A stretch of DNA of 64,000 nt from contig NZ_CP184830.1 of NCBI RefSeq assembly GCF_049275935.1, positions 3,286,001-3,350,000 on the forward strand. Direction: 5' to 3'. Shown here piece by piece: positions 25,705-36,000 of the stretch (position 1 is the first letter of the stretch; each line of letters begins with the position of its first letter). A program made the translations under genes and the position numbers. The notes under the pieces are model-generated. The model saw nothing but the letters and a program-made list of their open reading frames with translations. It was not told the DNA's origin and searched no databases. Source of the DNA: Endozoicomonas_A sp049275935. GTDB lineage: Bacteria; Pseudomonadota; Gammaproteobacteria; Pseudomonadales; Endozoicomonadaceae.

Positions 25705-27906
25705 GTGATTAAACTCTTTATCTTTGCTGTACCGCTGTCGCTACTTCTGTCTTTGTCTTTCATCTGCAAGGCCGAACCGTCGACAAGACGTTTTGTTGTC
25801 GAGCTTGATAAGAATACAGGTTCTCCAAAGCAGAGCTTTTCAGTAAAACCTGACCGGCGCACTCTGCCCTGCAACCCATCTGATATGGCCAACACAGAAT
25901 CCGATTCACTAACTTATGAGAAACCACACAGACTTAGCGGCTTCGCCGTAAGAACACCCCTTATTGGGTCGATTACGTGGCAATGGCTTTATGTTACTAA
26001 CCTGCTGGTTGGTTATGAACTGATCCTGACCATCAAAGACGCTCCTCTAAGCTCTACCTATTTTTCATGGATACCTGTAGAAGTGGTTAGCGCTGTCGGT
26101 TGGCTTTTAAAAAGCTGCTGGACACCTGGTTTAACGCCGTTTAACCCGAATGAAAAGCAAGAGCTGCTTCAGGATCAGTCCTTTACGGCCACCAATATGA
26201 TGTTTGGCTCTGGACATAACCAACCGGAATGCCAGCCATCAAAATCATCCGGACAGAAATCCCCAAAGACAACTAACCAGTTCACAGGCTCTTACACCAG
26301 CCCACTGAATACCGACTATGGCAGCGGCAGCAGAAGACCTCAACAACACTTACATACATTGGGTTTAAATTGTTTCGTCTATCCCTGTTATGGCGCGTGT
26401 AAATTACGACAGTCATCCGGCAACAGAGGACCCAAAGAATGTCCACACAATTTCGTAGAAAATTCGACAGGGCACACAGAAGCAAAATTAAAACCAGGCT
26501 CGTGCCCCCATTTGACTGATGGATACTGTTTTAGTTGTGTAGACTATTCTGATCCTGTAAACGCTGCAGGTTCCGACCATAATCTGCCTTTCGAAACAGA
26601 TCCGCCTGACATTCAAGTCCAGTGCCATGCTGGCCCATTACTTGAACGACAAACTGAACATAAAATTGATAGCAACTCAGTCAATATCCGTAATTCTGTT
26701 GACGGGGTCGCCTTAGACGGGGTCGCCTTAGACGGGGTCGCCTTAGACGGGGTCGCCTCAAACTGGATCGCCACAAACCCATTGAATGTAGTAGCAGCCT
26801 GTACAACTGGACCTGACGGGCAATTAAGCTGTGTCGAAACCGTGTTCGGGAAAGATGGCCAGCCGAAACCATGCGGGATGGTCTGCAAGAGTGCTCAGGC
26901 CTTGTCGAAACACAAAAGAAGCATCCATAGCGGACAAAAAACCTGTGACTTGGCAGTGGCTGGCAAGGATGGCCAGACGCGACCTTGCGGAAAAGTCTGC
27001 AAGAACACTCAATCTCTGTCGTCTCATAAAAGCAGAGTCCACAGCGGGCAAAAAACCTGTAACGTAATAATGGTCGGTGAGAATGGCCAGCTTCGAGCAT
27101 GCGAAACAGTCTGCAAGAATGCTCAATCCATATCATCACACAAAATCATATACCACTCCGGGCAGCAAGTCTGTGACATAACTGTGATCGGAGACGGTAG
27201 CTATAAGCGGCCATGCGGCTCGGTCTGGAAAAGTTCTCATGCCCTGAAAGAACACAAAAGAAGAGAACATACCAGGCAAATAATCTGCGAGATGCCCCTG
27301 GTCGGGGAGGATGGCCTGCCAAGACCATGCAGAACGATCTGCAACAACCAGAAAGCCCTCACGGATCATAAAAGATGCGCCCACAGCGGACAAAAGATTT
27401 GCGACTTCACCATGGTCGGGGATGATGGCCAGCCAAGGCCATGTGGAATGGTCTGCAAGAGTGCCAAAGCATTGTCTGATCACAAAAGAAGAAACCACAG
27501 CGGGCAACAAATATGTGACGTAACTCTGGTCGGAGAGGATGGCCTGCCGCAGCTATGCGGGAATGTCTGCACGAGCTCGAGAACTCTGGGAGATCACAAA
27601 AGAAGAGAGCACTCAGGGCGACAAATTTGTAACATAATCGCAGTCGGCAAGGATGGCCAAAAGCGACCATGCGGAAAGTTTTGCAAGAGTACTCAGCACC
27701 TGACTGAGCACAAAAGAAGAGAGCACTCAGGGCAACAAACTTGCAACATATCCGTGACCGGAGAAGATGGCCAGCTGCAACCATGCTGGATGATCTGCAA
27801 GAGTGCTGCATCTCTGTCAGATCACAAAAAAACACATCGAAAACGCAAGCCTGTTGATATGAACGAGAACGATAAACTTAGCTCTAAAAAAATGCAAATT
27901 GAATAA
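25705..27906 (+). CDS. Secreted C2H2-zinc-finger-like array protein, 9 units (copy M)
   Basis: 733 residues from the GTG at 25705, the codon matching the ATT/ATG start of its paralogues; an ATG at 25678 would add 9 residues. A basic start and hydrophobic core (IKLFIFAVPLSLLLSLSFIC) form a Sec signal peptide ending near CKAEP. A hydrophobic segment follows (WQWLYVTNLLVGYELILTI), then the cysteine clusters HTLGLNCFVYPCYGAC and CPHLTDGYCFSC, then a DGVAL repeat. Nine 38-residue units fill the C-terminal half, closing with the tail THRKRKPVD. The ligand pattern per unit is C-x13-C-x3-[CFW]-x5-L-x2-H-x4-H. The leader has lost the 5' hairpin arm because a pseudogene abuts it. Function unknown. Confidence 0.85.
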   Translation: MIKLFIFAVPLSLLLSLSFICKAEPSTRRFVVELDKNTGSPKQSFSVKPDRRTLPCNPSDMANTESDSLTYEKPHRLSGFAVRTPLIGSITWQWLYVTNLLVGYELILTIKDAPLSSTYFSWIPVEVVSAVGWLLKSCWTPGLTPFNPNEKQELLQDQSFTATNMMFGSGHNQPECQPSKSSGQKSPKTTNQFTGSYTSPLNTDYGSGSRRPQQHLHTLGLNCFVYPCYGACKLRQSSGNRGPKECPHNFVENSTGHTEAKLKPGSCPHLTDGYCFSCVDYSDPVNAAGSDHNLPFETDPPDIQVQCHAGPLLERQTEHKIDSNSVNIRNSVDGVALDGVALDGVALDGVASNWIATNPLNVVAACTTGPDGQLSCVETVFGKDGQPKPCGMVCKSAQALSKHKRSIHSGQKTCDLAVAGKDGQTRPCGKVCKNTQSLSSHKSRVHSGQKTCNVIMVGENGQLRACETVCKNAQSISSHKIIYHSGQQVCDITVIGDGSYKRPCGSVWKSSHALKEHKRREHTRQIICEMPLVGEDGLPRPCRTICNNQKALTDHKRCAHSGQKICDFTMVGDDGQPRPCGMVCKSAKALSDHKRRNHSGQQICDVTLVGEDGLPQLCGNVCTSSRTLGDHKRREHSGRQICNIIAVGKDGQKRPCGKFCKSTQHLTEHKRREHSGQQTCNISVTGEDGQLQPCWMICKSAASLSDHKKTHRKRKPVDMNENDKLSSKKMQIE
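26701..26760 (+). repeat. 15-bp tandem repeat encoding DGVAL
   Basis: Four copies of GACGGGGTCGCCTTA, the last with one change, inside copy M. The unit is a multiple of three, so copy-number changes keep the frame. Confidence 0.9.
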
Positions 27907-27938
27907 AAAACAGGCTTTTTCACTGCCCCTTTTTATTC
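27902..27938 (+). terminator. Terminator-like inverted repeat after copy M
   Basis: GAATAAAAA and TTTTTATTC form a 9-bp AT-rich stem around a 20-nt loop right at the stop codon. The stem is weak, so termination is only possible. Confidence 0.35.
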
Positions 27939-28061
27939 TGACTCTGGCAAGACCTTGATCGGAGTGGATGGACGGCCACTTCGGCGCACAAAGGTCTCCT
28001 CAGTGCGAACTTTGACTATTAACAAAAGGCTTTTATCAGACAAACACACTTAATTTTTTGA

Positions 28062-28100
28062 TCTATCCTTTCTCCCTGAAGACAACAACGCAGGGACAGA
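28062..28100 (+). promoter_or_regulatory. Leader hairpin of copy N
   Basis: Arms TCTATCCTT (28062-28070) and AGGGACAGA (28092-28100) enclose 21 nt, the same 39-nt size as in the other copies but with one mismatch. The 3' arm holds the Shine-Dalgarno-like AGGGA. Confidence 0.6.
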
Positions 28101-28103
28101 TTT

Positions 28104-29672
28104 ATTAAATACTCACTCCTTTTAGCAGCTCTGTTGCTGCTACCGTTTTTGTCTCTCATCTGTCAGGCCGAGACATGGACAAATTCTTTTGTTGTCGCGC
28201 TTGAGCAGGAAAAAGGTTCTCCAAACCTGAGCTTCTCTATAAAGCATGACCCGAGTGCATTGCCCGGCAATCTGCCAGAGACTGTCGACACAAATGACCA
28301 TAGAGGGCCATTCCTTCTGACTAGCAATAAACGACATTTATCGCTCAGCTACAGGTTAGCAACGACCCTTGTTGAGTCGATCTCATGGCAGTTGCCTTAC
28401 GTCACTAACCTGCTGGTTGCTTACGAACTGACCCTGACCACCAAAGTAGCCCCTATAAGCGCTACCTCCTATTCATGGCTTCCTGCAGAAATTGTGGTCG
28501 TTGTTGGTTGGCTTTTGAAAAGCTATTGGAACCCTGATTCGCTGCTGTTCAATCCGACTAAACAACAGGAGACGAGTCAGGATAGGCCGTTTTCGAGCAT
28601 TATTATGATGGTTGTTCCTGTTCCTGAACAAGGCCAACAACAACGCCATTCATCGGGATCATCCGGTCACAGAGCTTCAGGGACAAGCCAATACAATATA
28701 GGCTCTTCCCTTGGCCCACCGCCTTCTGGCTCTGGTGATGACGATGGCAACGGAGGTTATCAGCAAAACCAACATACACTGGGATTAAATTGTTTGGTCT
28801 GTAACGGCATTTGCCGCTTGCGACCATCATCCGATATCAGGATGCCAGCTGAATGGACAATGGGTTCACCAGAACGATCGACAGGCAACACTGTATTGAG
28901 TGACCTGTCTGACGTTCAACTTCAAGATACTTCTGAGCAGCCGTTTCAGGAGCCTTACATTGATTCCCTCTCTTTTGGCGGGGTCGCCTTAGACGGGGTC
29001 GCCTTAGACGGGGTCGCCTCAGACGGGGTCGCCTCAGGCTCAGTGATTGCAGAGGCAGCCTATAACGGGAACCCCAATCCTGATGTACCGGCGCCCTGGA
29101 ATTTGCCTTCCACCAATGATTTTACGGTCTTTGACAGGATAATTGACCATCAGAATCCTCACGAACAAGACGAGTTTTTCTTAACCCCTGCCCATTCAGA
29201 GACACAACAAACAACCACTGAATCACTCCACTCGAATCACAATCAACCCAATGTTACCCGGACAGGCGCAACACAACATATAAGCGTCAAAGGTCTTTCA
29301 ATTTGTAACCTGATAGTGGTCGGGGAGGATCGTCAGACGCGGTCATGCGGTGAGGTCTGTCATAGTGCCAAGGCCCTGTCGCTTCACAAAAACAGATACC
29401 ACACCGGGGAACAAACCTGTGACGTAAACGTGGTCGAAGAGGGTGGTCGGCCACGGCCATGCGGAAAAGTCTTCAAGAGTGCCGAATCATTGTTGTCTCA
29501 CAAAAGCAGATCCCACATCGGACATAAAACCTGTAACGTGATCGTGGTTAGTAATGGCCGGTCTCAACCATGCGGGAAGATCTGCAAGAGTGACCAAATG
29601 CTGTTTGATCACCAAAGAGAGCACCGAAAACGTACGCATGACGATGCGGATAATAACAATGACTCTCCCTGA
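28104..29672 (+). CDS. Secreted zinc-finger-like array protein, 3 units (copy N)
   Basis: 522 residues if started at ATT 28104. The codon before it, at the position used as start in paralogues, is TTT here, so the second codon of the conserved pair is the only candidate. The signal peptide core is LLLAALLLLPFLSLICQAE. The domain HTLGLNCLVCNGICRLRPSS lacks part of the usual first cysteine cluster. A DGVAL repeat precedes only three finger units. The tail is EHRKRTHDDADNN. An ATG-free N-terminus and missing cysteines leave open that it is decaying. Confidence 0.75.
   Translation: MKYSLLLAALLLLPFLSLICQAETWTNSFVVALEQEKGSPNLSFSIKHDPSALPGNLPETVDTNDHRGPFLLTSNKRHLSLSYRLATTLVESISWQLPYVTNLLVAYELTLTTKVAPISATSYSWLPAEIVVVVGWLLKSYWNPDSLLFNPTKQQETSQDRPFSSIIMMVVPVPEQGQQQRHSSGSSGHRASGTSQYNIGSSLGPPPSGSGDDDGNGGYQQNQHTLGLNCLVCNGICRLRPSSDIRMPAEWTMGSPERSTGNTVLSDLSDVQLQDTSEQPFQEPYIDSLSFGGVALDGVALDGVASDGVASGSVIAEAAYNGNPNPDVPAPWNLPSTNDFTVFDRIIDHQNPHEQDEFFLTPAHSETQQTTTESLHSNHNQPNVTRTGATQHISVKGLSICNLIVVGEDRQTRSCGEVCHSAKALSLHKNRYHTGEQTCDVNVVEEGGRPRPCGKVFKSAESLLSHKSRSHIGHKTCNVIVVSNGRSQPCGKICKSDQMLFDHQREHRKRTHDDADNNNDSP
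28978..29036 (+). repeat. 15-bp tandem repeat encoding DGVAL/DGVAS in copy N
   Basis: Four units of the same GACGGGGTCGCCTTA/TCA repeat as in copy M, with near-identical bases. Confidence 0.85.
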
Positions 29673-29725
29673 ACTGACACCCGTTCTTGATGAGGTTTTG
29701 TCCGTTGCAACCTTTGGTTTTAACA

Positions 29726-29892
29726 CTAGGAGCCTGACCGAGAGTAGCGCCCGTAGCGAGGACGGCAGAAAATTGAGGATGAAAATTCGGTTTTGTGAGG
29801 AGAATAGCGAGCTATTTGACGAACAAAAGCGGATTTTCAGACCAATTTGCTGCCGCCGCAGTAGGGCAGTCTATTCTCGGTCAGGCTCCTAG
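29726..29892. mobile_element. MITE-like element 1
   Basis: Terminal inverted repeats of 22 bp (29726-29747 and 29871-29892, 21 of 22 matching) beginning CTAGGAGCCTGACCGAGA. No gene. A CTAG tetranucleotide lies at each end, suggesting CTAG targeting. The interior shares CGTAGCGAGGA and GAGAATAGCGAGCTATTTGA with the next element. Confidence 0.7.
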
Positions 29893-30100
29893 CAGCCTGT
29901 CGGACTTAAGTGTCCGTAGCGAGGATTGCAAGAAATTGAGGATAAAAATCTCTGTTTCTGAGGAGAATAGCGAGCTATTTGACGAAGAAACAGGGATTTT
30001 TAGACCAATTTATTGCAACCGCACGACTGCATGGATGCAGGAGCTAGAGAAACGCAGGAGCAGTTGCCGAGTAGGACAGTCTTAAGTCCGACAGGCTGCT
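29891..30100. mobile_element. MITE-like element 2
   Basis: Perfect 20-bp terminal inverted repeats, AGCAGCCTGTCGGACTTAAG at 29891-29910 and its complement at 30081-30100, again flanked by CTAG. It abuts element 1 and shares its interior, but its ends differ. Non-coding, 210 bp, probably mobilised in trans. Confidence 0.75.
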
Positions 30101-30116
30101 AGAATGCAAGGGTGGA

Positions 30117-30272
30117 ATTATTAAACACTCTCTCTTTGCGATACTGCTGTTGCTGTCAGGCAACCCGTCAGATATTAGCGATACAGATGACTATAAAGAA
30201 TCAGCTGTGCCGCTTGATTAAAAACGACACAAGCCTGTTGATTTGGAAAAGGTCGATGACCCCAGGCCTTAG
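30117..30272 (+). pseudogene. Remnant of a zinc-finger-like family gene
   Basis: It keeps the start pair ATT ATT AAA CAC and the signal peptide core (IIKHSLFAILLLLSG), jumps to NPSDISDTDDY, hits TAA, then shows the tail KRHKPVDLEKVDDP in frame. Everything between is deleted. It sits right after MITE-like element 2. Confidence 0.75.
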
Positions 30273-30307
30273 ATCTATAGAGCCACCCGGGTCTGTTCAG
30301 GTGTCGT

Positions 30308-31672
30308 TTAGTTGCCCTGTTCTGCCCGTTCCCTCTCTTCACTGTCCAGCTCAGACGCCAGCCGATAATCATCCCGCCCGCTTTTCTTGGCCACGTACAT
30401 GGCCTGATCGGCAGCCTTAAGCAAAGCTTCGGCGTCGGAGCCGGTATCTTCAGACGTTGCAATTCCGATGCTGGTGCCTACGTGTCTGGCTTCGCCATCA
30501 AGATCATGGGGCTCCCGGATTGAGGTGAGAATTTTCTCTGCAATCAGTTTGGCATCCGAAGCCTCCGCCACATCATCCAGAATAATGGCAAATTCATCCC
30601 CACCTAATCTGGCCACCAGATCACCTTCACGGACGCACTCCTGCAACCTTTGTGAAACACTTTTCAGCAAAAGATCTCCAGCATCGTGTCCGAGGGTATC
30701 GTTGATTTCCTTGAAGTGATCCAGATCAAGATACATGACAGCGGTGCTCTTATTACGCCTCTGACTCCTGGCCAGTGAAGTACCCAAAAATTCTCTGAAC
30801 AGTGTCCTGTTGGCCAGCCCTGTCAAACTGTCGTATTTCGCCATCAGCAACAACTGATTTTCCAGCTTTTTACGCTCGGTAATGTCCTGAAATAATAGAA
30901 CGCAACCCTGCACTTTCTGTCTGTCATTAACAATAGCCGCCATATTGTATTCTGCGGCGAAGCTGTTTCCGGAAAGCGTCCAGAGTTGTCTCTCGGATGT
31001 TTGAAAGACGCCTCCACCGACCATGGTATTCTCACGTATCTCTGACTCTTGCCACTTTTCCAGAGCCTCTTCTCCTTGAGTGTCGTAGATAAACTGACTG
31101 ATGTGTTTTCCCAGCAGATTTTCTTCTTTTCCCTCAAGCATGGCGCAGGCGGTTGGATTAATGAAGGAGATCCTGCCATCGGGATCAAGACCGGCAATTC
31201 CTTCACCGGCATTATCCAACAGCAGCTTGTTCTTGCGACTGATCCAGCGAAGTTTCCTGGAGACCTGCTCAAGTTCAATTCGCTGTTCTTCCAATTGCAG
31301 AAACACCTTAACCTTGCCCAACAGGATATCCGGATTGATTGGTTTTGGCAGATAATCAACCGCACCCGCCTGATAACCTTTATTGATATAGGCCTGATCC
31401 TTGTTAAGGGCGGTCACAAAAATGATAGGAATACTGGCTGTCTGCTTATTGCTGTGAAGCAAAGTTGCCGTCTCAAAACCATCCATGCCCGGCATCTGCA
31501 CATCCAGAAGGATCACCGCAAAATGATGATGAAGAACTTCTGACAAAGCCGCTTCACCAGAGTCCACTTTATGGATCTCGGCCCCCAACGGCTTGAGAAG
31601 CTTGTTCATGGCCAGCAGATTCTCGGGACGATCATCCACGACCAGAATTTTAACTCTTGGCTTGTCATCCAT
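30308..31672 (-). CDS. REC-PAS-GGDEF response regulator (diguanylate cyclase)
   Basis: 454 residues. An N-terminal receiver domain has phospho-acceptor Asp57 in LLDVQMPGMDG and a PKPINPD lysine motif. A PAS domain spans about 140-260 and a GGDEF domain is at the C-terminus, with the active motif GGDEF at 357-361. A product-inhibition I-site REGD lies five residues before it. It should make cyclic di-GMP when the receiver is phosphorylated. It is the last gene of the signalling cluster, 19 bp after the CheB-like gene, and is probably a target of the hybrid kinase. Confidence 0.92.
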   Translation of the reverse strand: MDDKPRVKILVVDDRPENLLAMNKLLKPLGAEIHKVDSGEAALSEVLHHHFAVILLDVQMPGMDGFETATLLHSNKQTASIPIIFVTALNKDQAYINKGYQAGAVDYLPKPINPDILLGKVKVFLQLEEQRIELEQVSRKLRWISRKNKLLLDNAGEGIAGLDPDGRISFINPTACAMLEGKEENLLGKHISQFIYDTQGEEALEKWQESEIRENTMVGGGVFQTSERQLWTLSGNSFAAEYNMAAIVNDRQKVQGCVLLFQDITERKKLENQLLLMAKYDSLTGLANRTLFREFLGTSLARSQRRNKSTAVMYLDLDHFKEINDTLGHDAGDLLLKSVSQRLQECVREGDLVARLGGDEFAIILDDVAEASDAKLIAEKILTSIREPHDLDGEARHVGTSIGIATSEDTGSDAEALLKAADQAMYVAKKSGRDDYRLASELDSEERERAEQGN

Positions 31673-31691
31673 GACAGCCCTCCTGACTCAG

Positions 31692-32267
31692 TCAAGTCCC
31701 AGGTTTAAAATTCTCGGCTTTTAAACAGATAGCAATATCACTCAAGTCCAGCACATGGTCTACACAACCGGTTGCAATAGCTGAATTGGGCATGACTGGC
31801 ATATCGGCTGTTTCCGGACTCTGGGCAATGGTTATTCCACCGGCCTGTTTAACTGCCCTGATACCCTCTGCACCATCTCTATTGGCGCCGGTTAAGACGA
31901 CACCCACCACCTGTGTGGCAAAAACATCGGCAGCGGATTGAAAGAGAACATCCACCGACGGTATCGAATGACAGACGGGTTCATCCATGCTCAAACTCAG
32001 GGTTTCCCTGTCCTCAATCTGCAAGTGGTAACCACCGGGAGCCAGATAAACATGATTGTCGGTCATCTTCTGCTTGTCATAAGCAATACTGACCGCCAGT
32101 GGTGATGTTTTGTCCAGAACGTTTAATAAACCCTCTTCATCACCTGATGCCAGGTGTTTGGCAATAACAACGGGGCAAGCAAAATGACTTCCCAGCTTCT
32201 GGAGCAGGAATTCCAGTGCCGCAAGCCCTCCGGCAGAGACTCCGATCACCACAACCCCGTCGTTCAT
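31692..32267 (-). CDS. CheB-like protein-glutamate methylesterase, stand-alone
   Basis: 191 residues containing only the catalytic domain. Ser in GVSAGGL, His in AKHLASG and Asp in GANRDGAEG form the CheB triad. The regulatory receiver domain of classical CheB is absent. It would remove methyl groups set by the neighbouring CheR-like enzyme. It overlaps the CheR stop by one base. No chemoreceptor gene is in the window, so the substrate may be the hybrid kinase itself or a distant receptor. Confidence 0.9.
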   Translation of the reverse strand: MNDGVVVIGVSAGGLAALEFLLQKLGSHFACPVVIAKHLASGDEEGLLNVLDKTSPLAVSIAYDKQKMTDNHVYLAPGGYHLQIEDRETLSLSMDEPVCHSIPSVDVLFQSAADVFATQVVGVVLTGANRDGAEGIRAVKQAGGITIAQSPETADMPVMPNSAIATGCVDHVLDLSDIAICLKAENFKPGT

Positions 32268-33097
32268 CAGAGACTCTTCCTGTAGATACGCTGGTCCCGA
32301 TCCGTTACTTCCAGCTGATTACTGATGGCACTGAAGAGAATATTTTCCCGCTTGCCAACACAGAGCACGCCTCTGGAACACAGGCTGTCAAACAGCAGTT
32401 GCAGTACCCGATCCTGAAGCTCCTGATTGAAATAAATGAGTACATTTCGACAGAGAATCAGGTTCATTTCTCCGAATACACCATCTGTGACCAGATTATG
32501 ATTAGCAAAGGTAATATGCTCGGTCAGTCGTCCATTGAACTTCACAGAGTCATACCCTCTGTGACAGTAATCTGATAACTCTTTCTTGCCCCCTGCTTTT
32601 TGGTAGTTCTCTTCGTAGAGGGCCATCTCTTTTTCGGGATAGATACCGGTTTTGGCATGACGCAATGCCTGATCGTTAAAGTCTGTGGCATAGATCTGAC
32701 TGCGATCCAGCAGACCCTCTTCATCGAGGAGAATAGCCATGGAGTATGCTTCCTGCCCACTGGCGCAACCTGCATGCCAGACTTTGATAAACGGGTAGGT
32801 TTTCAGAATCGGGACTATGTTTTCCCTCAGAGACTTGAAGAAATCAGGGTTCCGGAACATCTCTGTCACGACCACTGACATATCTTTAACAAAAGCGGCG
32901 AAAGCAGATTCATCATGAAGAAACAATGGAATCAAGTCACTGATGTGCTGAACACCCGACATTTTCATGTGCCTTCTGACACGGCGCATTAAGGATGCCC
33001 TGGCATAGCTGCCAAACTGATAACCATACTTTTCCTGAACAGCCCTTAGCAGTAGTTTCAGTTCAAAATCCTGATCCGAATCCACGGGTTCTGTCAT
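32267..33097 (-). CDS. CheR-like methyltransferase
   Basis: 276 residues. The CheR N-terminal helical domain includes YGYQFGSYARASLMRRVRRH. The SAM-binding motif is HAGCASGQEAYSMAILL, with TEMFRNPDFF and CRNVLIYFNQ typical of CheR. It methylates glutamates on receptor-like proteins. Its start overlaps the kinase stop by 4 bp, so translation is coupled. Confidence 0.92.
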   Translation of the reverse strand: MTEPVDSDQDFELKLLLRAVQEKYGYQFGSYARASLMRRVRRHMKMSGVQHISDLIPLFLHDESAFAAFVKDMSVVVTEMFRNPDFFKSLRENIVPILKTYPFIKVWHAGCASGQEAYSMAILLDEEGLLDRSQIYATDFNDQALRHAKTGIYPEKEMALYEENYQKAGGKKELSDYCHRGYDSVKFNGRLTEHITFANHNLVTDGVFGEMNLILCRNVLIYFNQELQDRVLQLLFDSLCSRGVLCVGKRENILFSAISNQLEVTDRDQRIYRKSL

Positions 33098-36000
33098 TTA
33101 AATAACCAGACTTTCATCATTTCTGTCAGCTTGTCGATATTCACTGGCTTGGTCATATAATCATTGGCTCCTGCTTCTATGCACTTCGCCTTGTCATCGG
33201 ACATGGCTTTGGCTGTCAATGCAATGACTGGCATGCTCTTAAACCGTTCAATTTCACGCATTTTGGTCATGGCTTCATAGCCATCCATCACCGGCATCAT
33301 GATGTCCATCAGCACCAGCTCAATACCGTCTTCTTCATCAAGCTTATCGAGGGCATTTTGTCCATTGTCAGCAATGACCACTTCCAGCCCCAGCCCCTGC
33401 AAGCCCTTCGACAATGCAAAGGTATTACGAAGATCATCATCCACCAGCAGGATTTTATGACCTTCCAGCGATTTGTTACTCAGGGTCTCTGCTGCTGGCT
33501 TGAATTCAGCGGGAGCCGACTTTTCAACCGAATGGATGAACAGACTGACCTCATCCATCACCCTCTCAGAAGCGTAATCTCCTTTCATAACCAGAGCACG
33601 GGTATATTTCTGCAGCTCTTTCTGGTCTTCAGTCGACAACTTCTTATCGGTATGAATGACGATTGATGGCATATTGTCGCCCATCTTTTCCTGCAGTTTC
33701 TGTAAAAACTCCAGACCACTGCTGTCGGGTAAATCAACATCCATCACCAGACACTGCCACTGATTCTCTGCCATCGACTTTTCGGCTTCTTCAGCGGATG
33801 AGACCCCGGCGATGTTCATCCCCTTTTCTGTCAGCATTTTCGCCAGGTGCGATCGACTCTCTGCATCACTGTCCAATAGCAGGGCATGTTGGATATCTTC
33901 TGACAGAACCGTTTCAAGCGTGCTGAAAACCATTTCCAGATCATCTATAGACACCGGCTTGACGAGGTACCCAACCGCGCCCTGTCGCTCTGACTCATCA
34001 GGATCACGACCCGACACGATATGCACCGGTATATTTTTTGTCGCTTCATTCTTCTGCAACTGCCTGAGCACCTCTTCACCATCCATATCTGGCAGGCCCA
34101 GATCAAGGATAATAGCCATAGGCTGTTCTTCGATCGCTGTCTGAATCCCTTCTTTACCACTGGCCTCCACCAGACATTGATAACCATGGCTGCCGGAAAG
34201 CTGTTTGACGATATCCGAAAAGTGCTGGTCATCTTCAATGATCAAAATATTCTTGCCAGCCTCTGACGTCTTCTTTTTGGTCGCAATTTTTTCAGCTTCA
34301 GGAGCGGGTTGAGCTTTGGCTTTTTTTTCAGCAGCAGAGGCTATTTTTTGATAGCCGTCACTGGTAGCGGATGAATGACTGTCAGCCATCACTTCTCCGC
34401 CATCAAGTGAGCAGACGGCATTATCAGGCAGATACACAGTAAACGTTGTCCCTTCTCCTTCAACGCTCTCTATGCCGATATAACCACCCAACATAGAAGA
34501 CAGCTCACGTGAGATAGCCAAGCCCAACCCGGTTCCGCCGTACTTTCTGCTGGTGGAGCCATCCGCTTGCTGGAATGCTTCAAACACGGCGTCCTGCTTT
34601 TCTTTCGGGATCCCTATCCCGGTATCCCTGACCGCAAAACCGACATAGGTTTCATTGCCATGGTCTGTCTTGCGGATTGAATTAAAGACCCGAATATAGA
34701 CACCACCCTGCTCCGTAAACTTGAAGGCATTTGACAGGAAGTTTTTGAGAACCTGCATAACTCTCTGGCTATCGGAGAGAATCACCCTGGTCGTGCCCGG
34801 ATCAATATCCACAGCAAAATCCAGCCCCTTGTTATCAGCCAGAGGTTTGAACAGAGTCCGCATACTGGAGCACAACTCTTCGATATCCATATCCTCAAGG
34901 TTGATACTCATCTTACCGGCTTCAACCTTGGATAAATCGAGAATGTCGTTGATCAGATCCAGAAGTTCCTTACCACCGCTGTAAATCACCTGCGCGGATT
35001 CAATCTGGTCTTCATTCAGGTTACCTTCGTCATTATCTGCGAGCATCTGCGCCAGAAGGAGCAGTGAGTTGAGAGGCGTGCGTAATTCATGGGACATATT
35101 GGCCAGGAACTCAGACTTGTATTTACTGGCCTGTTCCAGCTCTTTTGCCTTGTCTTCCAGGGTTTTTCTTGAAAGCTCAATATCCAGGTTTTTGCGTTCA
35201 ATCTCGGCTTTCTGTTGTTGAAGCAGCTCGGTTTTCTCCTCCAGCTCAGCGTTAGACTTCTGCATTTCCTCACTTTGGGCTTTCAGTTCTTCCTGAGATT
35301 CTTCCAGCACTCTGGCACGGCTTTCCAGCTCATCATTCACAGAACGCAACTCTTCTTGTTGCTCTTTCATGGCTTCCGATTGCCGTGTGGTCTTTTCGAG
35401 CAGCTGATTGACACGAGTTCGATACTGGGCAGAATTGATGCCAATAGCGACACTCTCAAGGGCATCTTCCAGAAAGCCTCTCTGCTCATCCGTCAGCTCC
35501 CTTATAAGGGCAAACTCCAGAACACCCTTAACTTCTCCTTCATAGACAAGTGGTACGGTAATAATCACTTTTGGAGATGTATTGCCCAACCCCGATTCAA
35601 TTTTGATGTAATTTTCGGGAATGCTGGTCAGTTCAATGGCCTGTTTCTCCATAGCTGCCTGACCCACCAGACCTTCCCCAATCTCAAAACTGTTTTTGCT
35701 TTGCTGGCGTTTTTTCCAGGCGTAGGATGCCATCAGCTGCAACCGCTTCTCATCATCCATGACATACATGGCACCCGTCTGCATATCAAGATAACGGGCA
35801 AGGTAGGAAACGATGTTTTTACAGACCTCTGATAACTCCTGCTCTCCCCTCATACAGTTATTCAAGCCTGCCTGACCTTCCTGTTGCCAGCTCTTGCGAT
35901 CGTTATCACTGATGACATTTCTCAACTTCTCCGTCATCTCAGAGAAGCTGCGACTCAGGTCACTGATTTCATTGTGGCCACTGAGCACAGCTCCCTGGGC

